Shown piece by piece: positions 1 to 6,077 of a stretch of DNA of 18,535 nucleotides. This DNA is from Chloroflexota bacterium. GTDB taxonomy: Bacteria; Chloroflexota; UBA6077. The notes below the pieces were generated by a model that had not been told where the DNA came from, made no database searches, and saw nothing but the letters and a program-made list of their open reading frames with translations. The stretch lies in NCBI GenBank assembly GCA_021806765.1, contig JAJZQR010000088.1, positions 1 to 18,535 on the forward strand, in the 5' to 3' direction. Each line of letters opens with the position of its first letter. Position 1 is the stretch's first letter. The position numbers and the translations under genes are program-made.

Positions 1-84
1 GGGGGCTACCGGGGTCTCGACGTTCTTCTACTACCACCCTAACCGGGCGGTTGGCGATTGTAGCACAGGGAATCAACCCTTACA

Positions 85-215
85 AAGGGTATTCTGAAAT
101 TGCACCATAAGGGAGCGTCTTGGCGACGGCCAGGCAGCCGTCCCCAAGTTGCTGACACATCCCTTCACCCTTATCAAGCCCGCTTCCCCTTATGGTGCAA
201 TCTCAGAAGGGTATT
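85..215. mobile_element. MITE-like insertion with 20-bp TIRs and 9-bp target duplication
   Basis: The body spans 94-206 (113 bp). Its left end reads CTGAAATTGCACCATAAGGG (94-113), and the reverse complement of its right end (187-206) matches 19 of 20 bases, differing only at the fifth base. The 9-bp sequence AAGGGTATT lies directly outside both ends, at 85-93 and 207-215, in the same orientation, as expected of a target-site duplication. The interior has no ORF but has a hairpin at 120-147. Ends beginning CTGA with 9-bp duplications resemble the IS10/IS50 group of the IS4 family; that assignment is an inference. No transposase is present, so movement would need one supplied in trans. Confidence 0.7.
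120..147. repeat. Hairpin inside the MITE-like element
   Basis: Arms TTGGCGACGGC (120-130) and GCCGTCCCCAA (137-147) pair at 10 of 11 positions around the six-base loop CAGGCA. The hairpin occupies much of the element's interior and is probably part of the element rather than a host terminator, since no T-run follows on either strand. Confidence 0.55.
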
Positions 216-353
216 CGGGATTCCTTCCGAAGGTAATGCTTGTGGTGTGCACGGGCATGCTCTATCATCGCCGGGCGAGAAGCCCAGCCGGGGGTAGCCC
301 GCGCAGTGTCTCACTCTACGGGGAAAGGTGGACTCTAGCAGTTGAAGGCAAAG
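216..353. other. Gene-free leader upstream of the UroD-like gene
   Basis: Together with the MITE, this completes the gene-free first 353 bases. Short hairpins are visible, such as GGGC/GCCC around 273-285 and TTCGG/CCGAA around 214-231. I see no conserved riboswitch core, no tRNA and no convincing promoter hexamers. Any promoter of the UroD-like gene must lie here or within the MITE. Confidence 0.4.
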
Positions 354-1529
354 ATGACCTCTCGCGAACGAGTAATGGCGGCGCTCAATCACCAGGAACC
401 CGACCGGGTCCCGATAGATCTGGGCCAGGTTGGGGGCGACGGCATCACCGCCGTTGCGTATCGCAACCTGATCCGTTACCTGGGTTTGCCTGAGCGTCCT
501 ATCCAGATAAAGCACAAGTTCGCTCAGGAGGCGCTGGTCGACGAGGACGTTCTTCAGCGCTTCAGGGTGGATCTCCGCTTCGTGGAGCCCGGGGCACCGG
601 ACGGCTGGACGGACCTCGCTTTGAGCGAGAACAGCTACCAGGATGAGTGGGGGGTGGTGCGGACCATGCCCCCCGGCGGCTACTACTACGACCTGACTCG
701 CTCGCCTTTCGCCGAGGACGCAACCCTCTCCGCCATCGATAGCTACCACTGGCCCGACCCCGACGATCCGGGGCGGTACCGAGGGCTTCGGGAGAAGGCA
801 CGCTACTTCCATGAGGAGACGGACTACGCCGTTGTGGCGAACCTGAACTGCTCCTTCTTCCTTCGCTGCTTCGAACTGCGGGGTTGGGAGAATTTCTACA
901 TGGACATGGTGGCCAACGTGGAGTTCGCCGAGGCGCTGATGGACCGCTTCCTGGACATTCGGCTGCGGATAGCGGAGCGGGCGCTGGAGGAGATAGGTGA
1001 GTACATCGACATCGTGATGGCTACCAGCGACGACCTGGGGGCTATCGATCGTCCTCTGATCTCCCCTACCCTCTATCGATCCCTCGTCAAGCCGCGCCAG
1101 AAGCGCACCTTCGACTTCTTCAGGGCCCACACCGATGCCAAACTGTTCTATCACAACGATGGTGCCATCTATTCCCTGATCCCCGACTTCATCGAGCTGG
1201 GGGTGGATGCCCTCAACCCCATCCAGGTGAATGCCGCGGGGATGGGCGATACCAAGAAGCTGAAGGCGGAGTTCGGTGATAAGCTGACCTTCTGGGGGGC
1301 CATCGACACCCACCGCGTGCTGCCCGATGGAACGCCTGAGGATGTGCGGGAAGAGGTGAGAAACAGAATCCGGGACCTGGGACAGGGCGGAGGCTACGTG
1401 ATCTGTTCGGTGCACCACATCCAGCCGGAGGTGCCCCCGGCCAACGTGGTCGCCATGTTCGACGCGGCCTACGAGCTGGGAGGGTACCCGCTAAGTGGTC
1501 CATCCGGCAAGTTGGCTCCACAAATGTAG
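354..1529 (+). CDS. UroD/MtaA-family protein, probable corrinoid-type methyltransferase
   Basis: A 391-residue protein of the uroporphyrinogen decarboxylase-like superfamily. Family features are the N-terminal LNHQEPDRVP segment (residues 11-20), DDLGAIDRPLISPTLYR (226-242), HNDG followed by ELGVDALNPIQ (267-291), and a C-terminal CSVHHIQPEVPP (351-362). True HemD-pathway decarboxylases are shorter and no haem genes are nearby, so a methyltransferase related to MtaA/CmuA is likelier; the substrate is unknown. MtaA-type enzymes bind zinc with H-x-C plus a distal Cys. Here the first motif reads H267-N-D269 and Cys351 could be the distal ligand, so one Cys is replaced by Asp. ATG 354 is preferred over an in-frame TTG at 342 because family members start just before the SRERV-like segment. 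The stop codon lies inside a palindromic repeat. Confidence 0.8.
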   Translation: MTSRERVMAALNHQEPDRVPIDLGQVGGDGITAVAYRNLIRYLGLPERPIQIKHKFAQEALVDEDVLQRFRVDLRFVEPGAPDGWTDLALSENSYQDEWGVVRTMPPGGYYYDLTRSPFAEDATLSAIDSYHWPDPDDPGRYRGLREKARYFHEETDYAVVANLNCSFFLRCFELRGWENFYMDMVANVEFAEALMDRFLDIRLRIAERALEEIGEYIDIVMATSDDLGAIDRPLISPTLYRSLVKPRQKRTFDFFRAHTDAKLFYHNDGAIYSLIPDFIELGVDALNPIQVNAAGMGDTKKLKAEFGDKLTFWGAIDTHRVLPDGTPEDVREEVRNRIRDLGQGGGYVICSVHHIQPEVPPANVVAMFDAAYELGGYPLSGPSGKLAPQM

Positions 1530-1616
1530 CCGCACCCTTTATGGGTGCGCGTGACCGAGTTCGGCGAATGGACGCATCACCACGAGATACGCGCAGGCGT
1601 AAAGCCTGCGGCTACA
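1525..1616. repeat. REP/BIME-like palindromic repeat
   Basis: The ends TGTAGCCGCA (1525-1534) and TGCGGCTACA (1607-1616) are perfect 10-bp inverted repeats. Each end also folds into its own hairpin: CGCACCC/GGGTGCG (1531-1549, loop TTTAT) and CGCAGGC/GCCTGCG (1592-1610, loop GTAAA). The outer stem and the two hairpins compete for the CGCA bases, so they are alternative folds. The left end contains the TAG stop of the UroD-like gene, and the right end lies 13 bases before the methyltransferase remnant. Confidence 0.65.
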
Positions 1617-1629
1617 ATGTGCCCTGGAC

Positions 1630-1971
1630 TTGGCGGATGCACCACTAAGGAATAAGGGTGTTGATTCCCGTGTTCTGTCTATGCTCGACGGGTACTTCTT
1701 GGACATGTACCTGAGTCTTCGAGAACTCAGACGTGTGTGTCGCGATGGGGCGAGGCTGGCTCTTGTGGTTGGCAACGCACAGTATTGCGGGGAAAGCATT
1801 CTGGTGGACGAGATGGTCGCGGAGGTAGGGGAGAAGGCGGGACTGGCCTGCGAAAAGTTGATGGCAGTGCGGTACCGGGGCAACAGTGCTCAACAGATGG
1901 GAAAGTTCGGACGCAACCCGTCTCGCGAGAGCGTTGTTGTGTTCCGAAAGACAGCTGACCTGTGGTCTTAG
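1630..1971 (+). pseudogene. C-terminal remnant of a DNA methyltransferase
   Basis: The open frame gives 113 residues from a TTG codon, with no clear ribosome binding site. The segment LRELRRVCRDGARLALVVGN, followed by YRGNSAQQMGKFGR and PSRESVVVFRK, resembles the last third of site-specific DNA methyltransferases of the SAM-dependent Rossmann type: a late strand of the fold and a conserved C-terminal tail. The SAM-binding FxGxG motif and the (D/N/S)PPY catalytic motif are absent, so it cannot be active alone. The missing 5' part is replaced by the palindromic repeat ending at 1616, suggesting loss by deletion or recombination there. It lies 47 bases before hicB. A short standalone gene of unknown function is the alternative. 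Confidence 0.6.
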
Positions 1972-2018
1972 GTGACTACCTGGTGGCTGACTTCTTCCTC
2001 ATTGAGCAGGAGGAGCGC

Positions 2019-2225
2019 ATGGACGAACTGATTTTCGTGGTCGAAGAGGCCCCCGAAGGTGGGTTTACTGCCCGCGCCCTGGGAGCCTCCATCTTCACTG
2101 AGGCTGAGGACCTGGCCGATCTGCACGAGAAGGTGCGGGATGCGGTGCGATGCCACTTCGAGGAGGCCGAGAGGCCGAAGATCATCCGGCTTCATTTCGT
2201 GCGCGAGGAATTGATCGCCGTATGA
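2019..2225 (+). CDS. hicB: HicB-like antitoxin
   Basis: A 68-residue protein with the HicB pattern: an N-terminal strand (DELIFVVEEAPEGGFTARA, residues 2-20), a Thr-rich turn before EDLADLHEKVRDAV (helix, about 30-43) and a C-terminal strand. This is the partial RNase-H-like fold that blocks HicA. No helix-turn-helix or ribbon-helix-helix follows, so it is a short HicB and any DNA binding would need a partner. ATG 2019 is chosen because AGGAGG sits at 2008-2013 with a 5-base spacer; an upstream in-frame GTG has no such site. Its stop overlaps the hicA start as ATGA, indicating translational coupling. Confidence 0.8.
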   Translation: MDELIFVVEEAPEGGFTARALGASIFTEAEDLADLHEKVRDAVRCHFEEAERPKIIRLHFVREELIAV

Positions 2226-2473
2226 GGCTCCCCCGGGATCTCACGGGAAAGGACCTTGCTCGGGCGCTCCGTGTCTTCGGGTATCGCGTCACTCGTCAGA
2301 CCGGCAGCCATATGAGGCTCACCACAGTGGAGTCTGGTGAGCACCACGTCACGGTTCCTCAACACAACCCTCTGCGAGTTGGGACTCTGGCGGGGATCTT
2401 GGACGATGTCGCCGAGCACCTGGGGATGACTCGTGAGGAGTTGATCGATCACCTGTTTGGCGAGACTTCCTGA
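2222..2473 (+). CDS. hicA: HicA-like mRNA interferase toxin
   Basis: An 83-residue protein of the HicA family, small double-stranded-RNA-binding-fold toxins that cleave mRNA. Visible hallmarks are helix 1 (TGKDLARALRVFGYRV), the GSH motif with the presumed catalytic His30 (TGSHMRL), the strand HHVTVPQHNPL and the turn GTLAGIL leading into the last helix. The length is normal and the frame is intact, so the toxin is probably functional. It overlaps hicB by four bases (2222-2225). This antitoxin-first order is common for short HicB proteins. Neighbouring a broken DNA methyltransferase, the pair may be what is left of a defence-type cassette; that is an inference. Confidence 0.88.
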   Translation: MRLPRDLTGKDLARALRVFGYRVTRQTGSHMRLTTVESGEHHVTVPQHNPLRVGTLAGILDDVAEHLGMTREELIDHLFGETS

Positions 2474-2547
2474 AGGCGCCCCGTTGCCAGGATGGCACAT
2501 CTGGCGCACAATAGCGCGACACATACTCTTCACAGTGAGGTTGGCTT

Positions 2548-3501
2548 ATGAAGTGGGAAGAGCTTCTGGCAATGGAGCGGGCGGTGGAGGAGGTCAACGA
2601 CTGGCACCACCGCCCGAGCAACGTGTATAAGGGCGATGACCTGGCCCTGGTCTCGAAGGTCTCCGCCTCCAACCGCGAGCTGAAGGCGGCGGTGAGGGAG
2701 GCGGTGGACGCCATCGGTGGCGTGAGGAAGGCCCTCAAGTCGGGGGACCGGGTGCTGCTGAAGGCCAACTACAACAGTCCCGACCCCCTGCCCGCGGCCA
2801 CCGACATCCACTTCCTCGCAGCGGTGGTGGAACTGCTGCGAGAGGAGGGGATCACCGACCTGACCCTGGGGGAGCGATCGGGCTGGCCCTCCCTGCCCAC
2901 AGCATCGGTGCTGGAGAAGATGGGGGTCTTAACCCTCGGTCGGGAGATGGGGCTACCGGTCATCGACTTCGACCCGGGACCCTGGATGGACGTCCGCCTG
3001 GGCGAGCGGGCCACGCAGTGGGAGAAGGTCGCCTTCCCCAGCGCGCTGAAGCAGTTCGATAAGATCGTCTATCTGCCCTGCATGAAGCACCACTTCCTCG
3101 CCACCTTCACCATGAGCCTGAAGCTGGCAGTCGGGCTGACCCACCCCAGGGAGATGGTCTACATGCACGCCGACTTCCGGGGCGGGAAGCCGGAAGAGCC
3201 GATGTACCTGAAGATGATCGAGCTGAACCTGGCGGTGCAGCCGGACCTGATCATCATGGACGGCCGGAAGGCATTCGTGACGGATGGACCCATCAAGGGC
3301 GAGATGGTCGAGCCGGGGGTAATCATGGCCTCGGGTGATCAGATAGCGCTGGACGTCGAGGGGCTGAAGGTGCTGAAGTCCTACCCCCGGGAGAACATGC
3401 TGAAGGCGCCGGTCTGGGAGATGCCGATCATCCGGCGAGCCGTCGAGTTGGGGCTTGGCGTCAGTGGCGAAGAGGACTATCGGGTGGTGACGGTCCAGTA
3501 G
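2548..3501 (+). CDS. DUF362 domain-containing protein
   Basis: A 317-residue protein matching the DUF362 pattern. It has an N-terminal region with VLLKANYNSPDP (residues 69-80), the core LPCMKHHFLATFTMSLKLAVG (176-196) corresponding to the family's K-x-H and LKN-like signature, then PDLIIMDG (232-239) and SGDQIALDVEGLKVL (262-276). Some family members carry ferredoxin domains; this one has no 4Fe-4S cysteine pattern. The biochemical function is unsettled, and roles in iron-sulfur or redox chemistry have been proposed. GTGAGG at 2535-2540, seven bases before the ATG, supports the start. A 74-base gap separates it from hicA, and a strong hairpin follows the stop, so it is probably monocistronic or the last gene of the plus-strand group. 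Confidence 0.82.
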   Translation: MKWEELLAMERAVEEVNDWHHRPSNVYKGDDLALVSKVSASNRELKAAVREAVDAIGGVRKALKSGDRVLLKANYNSPDPLPAATDIHFLAAVVELLREEGITDLTLGERSGWPSLPTASVLEKMGVLTLGREMGLPVIDFDPGPWMDVRLGERATQWEKVAFPSALKQFDKIVYLPCMKHHFLATFTMSLKLAVGLTHPREMVYMHADFRGGKPEEPMYLKMIELNLAVQPDLIIMDGRKAFVTDGPIKGEMVEPGVIMASGDQIALDVEGLKVLKSYPRENMLKAPVWEMPIIRRAVELGLGVSGEEDYRVVTVQ

Positions 3502-3514
3502 CGGCAACCTCGCT

Positions 3515-3561
3515 GACGACGTGAGGGGCGCGAAACTTCGCGCCCCTCTGTTCTCGTCGTC
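3515..3561 (+). terminator. Terminator hairpin after the DUF362 gene
   Basis: A perfect 12-base palindromic arm, GAGGGGCGCGAA (3523-3534) with TTCGCGCCCCTC (3537-3548), is followed by the T-rich stretch TGTTCTCGTCGT. An outer GACGAC/GTCGTC pairing (3515-3520 with 3556-3561) could extend it. It lies between converging genes, so it may stop transcription from both strands; the tail is better on the plus strand. Confidence 0.7.
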
Positions 3562-3568
3562 TCAACAG

Positions 3569-3601
3569 CCCTCACCCTGACCCTCTCCCAGAGGGAGAGG
3601 G
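3569..3601. repeat. CCCTC-type palindromic repeat, copy 1, 3' of tpiA
   Basis: It starts CCCTCACCCTGA and ends in a perfect 9-bp hairpin, CCCTCTCCC (3581-3589) with GGGAGAGGG (3593-3601). A near-identical copy in the same orientation lies at 4389-4422 on the other side of tpiA. Repeats of this type recur between genes in many bacterial genomes. Here it lies just beyond the tpiA stop. Confidence 0.75.
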
Positions 3602-3611
3602 AAGAGAGGGT

Positions 3612-4373
3612 TTACGCCTTGGCTGCCGTGGTTTGGCGCACGATCTCGACGAAGGAGTCGGCCTTCAGGCTGGCGCCGCCCACCAGGCCACCGTCGATCT
3701 CGGGCTGCGACATGAATTCCTTGATGTTGTCCGGGGTCACGCTGCCGCCGTACTGGATCCTGAGAGCGGCGGCGGCCTCGTCGCCGAACATGGAGCGGAC
3801 GATGCCTCGGATCATCCCGATCACCTGGTTGGCGCCGGCCCCCGTGGCCGGCTTACCGGTGCCGATGGCCCACACGGGCTCGTAAGCTACCACCAGGTCA
3901 CCGAGACTCTGCAATCCGGACAGGCCGGCCTTCACCTGGCGGGTCACCACCTCCTCGGTCTTCCCGGCCTCGTACTCCTCCAGCCTCTCGCCCACGCACA
4001 TGATCGGCTTGAGACTGTGGTCCAGGGCGGCCTTCACCTTCTTCGCCACGAGGTCGTCGGTATCGCCGAAGTGCTGCCGCCGCTCGCTGTGGCCCAGAAT
4101 GACGTAATCCACCAGACCGCGGAGCATCAGGGGGCTCACCTCGCCGGTGTAGGCGCCTTTCTCAAGGAAGTACATGTCCTGGGCGCCCACCAGGATGTCG
4201 CTGCCCTGCAGGCGGTCCCGCACCGCCGGCAGGGAGATGAAGGGCGGGCAGACCACCTTTTCCACTCCCTGGATCCCCTCCAGTTGGGGTCGCATGGCGT
4301 CTACCAGCAACACCGCCTCGGCCAGGGTGGTATTCATCTTCCAGTTGCCGGCGATTATGGGAATTCGTGCCAA
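3612..4373 (-). CDS. tpiA: Triosephosphate isomerase
   Basis: Interconverts dihydroxyacetone phosphate and glyceraldehyde 3-phosphate in the cytoplasm. The 253 residues match the usual TIM-barrel length. Catalytic residues are visible: Asn10 and Lys12 in AGNWKMN, the electrophile His95 in LGHSERR, and base Glu165 in AYEPVW, with flexible loop 6 (VWAIGTGKPAT) after it and the phosphate-binding GGSV and GGLVGGASL segments near the C-terminus. The start is a TTG codon, supported by GGAGGT at 4380-4385 with a 6-base spacer and by the standard N-terminus. It is the last gene of the glycolytic series, 103 bases after gpmI across a gap made almost wholly of repeats, so its expression may differ from that of the upstream genes. 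Confidence 0.97.
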   Translation of the reverse strand: MARIPIIAGNWKMNTTLAEAVLLVDAMRPQLEGIQGVEKVVCPPFISLPAVRDRLQGSDILVGAQDMYFLEKGAYTGEVSPLMLRGLVDYVILGHSERRQHFGDTDDLVAKKVKAALDHSLKPIMCVGERLEEYEAGKTEEVVTRQVKAGLSGLQSLGDLVVAYEPVWAIGTGKPATGAGANQVIGMIRGIVRSMFGDEAAAALRIQYGGSVTPDNIKEFMSQPEIDGGLVGGASLKADSFVEIVRQTTAAKA

Positions 4374-4388
4374 GGTTCTACCTCCACA

Positions 4389-4422
4389 CCCTCACCCCGA
4401 CCCTCTCCCAAAAGGGAGAGGG
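4389..4422. repeat. CCCTC-type palindromic repeat, copy 2, 5' of tpiA
   Basis: It starts CCCTCACCCCGA and ends in CCCTCTCCC (4401-4409) paired with GGGAGAGGG (4414-4422) around an AAAA loop. It differs from copy 1 (3569-3601) by one substitution and small loop changes. It ends a few bases upstream of the tpiA ribosome binding site, so the hairpin would form in the tpiA leader. Confidence 0.75.
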
Positions 4423-4432
4423 GGGGAAATCC

Positions 4433-4498
4433 AGGACTGAGGACTGGGGACTGAGTCAAGCGAAGTTGTCTTGCCCTCAGTCCTCAGTCCCCAGTCCT
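4433..4498. repeat. Heptamer-based inverted repeat at the gpmI 3' end
   Basis: The left arm (4433-4455) is built from seven-base units AGGACTG, AGGACTG, GGGACTG; the right arm (4476-4498) carries the complementary units. The arms pair at 21 of 23 positions around a 20-base loop. The right arm encodes the last residues (GLGTED) and stop codon of gpmI. The tandem heptamer form recalls the CCCCAGT-type STRR repeats of cyanobacteria, which is a similarity of form only. Confidence 0.7.
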
Positions 4499-6057
4499 CG
4501 TTGCTTTCGTTCGATCAGGCTCTGTCCCGTCATGACCTTCGGCTTGGGGATGCCCAGCAGTTCCAGGATGGTCGGGGCCATGTCGCTGAGCGCCCCGCCC
4601 TCTCTCAGCTTCATTCCCTCGGTCTGCTTCCCCACCAGAAGGAAAGGCACCAGATTGGTGGTGTGGGCCGTGAGGGGTCCGCCCGACTCGGGGTCGATCA
4701 TCTCCTCGGCGTTGCCGTGGTCTGCTGTCACCAGCGCCACTCCGCCCTTATCCAGCACCGAGTCCACGACCTTCCCCACGCACTGATCCACCGTTTCGAC
4801 AGCCTTGATGGCCGCAGGGATTATTCCGGTGTGGCCCACCATGTCGCCGTTCGCGAAGTTGACGACGATCACAGGGTGATCGCCCTGCTTCAGGACGTTC
4901 AGTATCACGTCGCACACCTGAGGCGCGCTCATCTCCGGCTGCAGGTCGTAGGTGGCCACCTTAGGCGACGGGACCAGGAACCGGTCCTCCAGGGGGAAGG
5001 GGTCCTCCCTGCCGCCGTTGAAGAAGAAGGTGACGTGGGCGTACTTCTCCGTCTCGGCGGTGTGGAACTGCCGTATGCCGTTCTCGCTGAGTACCTGGGC
5101 CAGTCCCTCGTCGACGTTCTCCGCCGGGTAGGCGACGGTGACCGGCAGCCCCTCCTCGTACTCGGTCATGGTGACCACCAGCAGGTCCTGCAGCTTGGGA
5201 CCACGATTGAAGAAGGGCATGTCGTCCAGCACCAGGGCCCGCGTCATCTCCCGGGTACGGTCCGTGCGGAAGTTGTAGAAGATCAGGGCGTCGTGGTCTG
5301 AGATGAGGGATTCCTGTCCCTTCTCCGGAGACTCCCGTACCACCGCCGGGAGTATGAACTCGTCGGTGACTCCCCTGCTGTAGGAGGTCTTGATGATCTC
5401 CTCGGCGGAGGGGCCGCTATCGCCCTCTCCGTACACCATGGCTCGATACGCCTTCTCGACGCGGTCCCACCGGCGGTCTCTGTCCATGGCGTAGTAGCGA
5501 CCCTCCACGGTGGCGATCCTACCGGTGTCCAGGGCGTGGATCCGGTCCTCCAACTCCTGGACGTAGCCCAGGCCACTGGTGGGCAGGGTGTCCCGGCCGT
5601 CGGTGATGGCGTGCACCTCTACCCTGGGTAGGTGGTGTTGGGCCGCCAGGCTGAGCAGGGCATACAGGTGATCCACGTGGCTGTGCACGCCGCCCGGCCC
5701 CAGGAGCCCCAACAGGTGGAGCTTGGATCCCCTCTCCTGGACGTGCTGAATGGCCTTCAGGAAGGCGGGATTCTGGAAGAAGGAGCCGTCCTGGACGGCC
5801 AGGGAGATGCGCACCAGGTCCTGATACACCACGCGCCCGGCGCCCATGTTCAGGTGGCCCACTTCGGAGTTCCCCATCTGCCCTGCGGGCAGCCCCACTC
5901 GAGTGCCGGAGGCCTCCAGCTTGGTGTGAGGGTACTTCTTCCAGAGGGAATCTATCACGGGGGTGTTGGCCAGGGCCACGGCGTTCCCCGGGCCCTCGGG
6001 CGCGCAACCCCAGCCGTCCATAACGATCAAGACCAGGGGTTGTATCTTTGGTGTCAT
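4477..6057 (-). CDS. gpmI: 2,3-bisphosphoglycerate-independent phosphoglycerate mutase
   Basis: Interconverts 3- and 2-phosphoglycerate using two Mn ions and a phosphoserine intermediate. The protein is 526 residues, slightly longer than the usual 510 or so. Seen are the metal-binding DGWG (Asp14), the phosphoserine loop QMGNSEVGHLNMGAGR with Ser64, ITDGRD, the NFRTDR segment and the C-terminal metal motif ADHGNAEEM. The frame stays open 113 codons upstream, but that part reads pgk out of frame, so ATG 6055-6057 is taken as the start, as the family N-terminus begins there. It has only a weak purine-rich ribosome binding site and lies 20 bases after pgk, suggesting coupling. The C-terminal tail GLGTED is encoded by a heptamer repeat and is probably not conserved. 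Confidence 0.96.
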   Translation of the reverse strand: MTPKIQPLVLIVMDGWGCAPEGPGNAVALANTPVIDSLWKKYPHTKLEASGTRVGLPAGQMGNSEVGHLNMGAGRVVYQDLVRISLAVQDGSFFQNPAFLKAIQHVQERGSKLHLLGLLGPGGVHSHVDHLYALLSLAAQHHLPRVEVHAITDGRDTLPTSGLGYVQELEDRIHALDTGRIATVEGRYYAMDRDRRWDRVEKAYRAMVYGEGDSGPSAEEIIKTSYSRGVTDEFILPAVVRESPEKGQESLISDHDALIFYNFRTDRTREMTRALVLDDMPFFNRGPKLQDLLVVTMTEYEEGLPVTVAYPAENVDEGLAQVLSENGIRQFHTAETEKYAHVTFFFNGGREDPFPLEDRFLVPSPKVATYDLQPEMSAPQVCDVILNVLKQGDHPVIVVNFANGDMVGHTGIIPAAIKAVETVDQCVGKVVDSVLDKGGVALVTADHGNAEEMIDPESGGPLTAHTTNLVPFLLVGKQTEGMKLREGGALSDMAPTILELLGIPKPKVMTGQSLIERKQRGLGTED

Positions 6058-6077
6058 ACTTGCTTTCTCAATGCCCG

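Noticed and set aside
230..340. Possible riboswitch upstream of the UroD-like gene
   Set aside because: I looked for cobalamin and SAM-type cores because of the methyltransferase family. GCGCAGTGT vaguely recalls a B12-box piece, but the other conserved blocks are missing.
174..1418. Long minus-strand open frame of 414 codons opposite the UroD-like gene
   Set aside because: It is antisense to a gene with clear family motifs, rich in His, Gly, Val and Leu as expected from codon mirroring in GC-rich DNA, and matches no recognisable family.
2484..2513. Promoter TTGCCA ... ACAATA before the DUF362 gene
   Set aside because: The spacing is acceptable but both hexamers are weak and overlap small palindromes; too likely by chance in a 74-base gap.
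3569..4498. CRISPR-like array around tpiA
   Set aside because: The repeats are only two copies around a gene or heptamer inverted repeats; there are no regularly spaced repeats with unique spacers and no cas genes.
4433..4498. MITE interpretation of the heptamer inverted repeat
   Set aside because: No direct repeat flanks the arms, and the tandem seven-base structure fits slippage-type repeats better.
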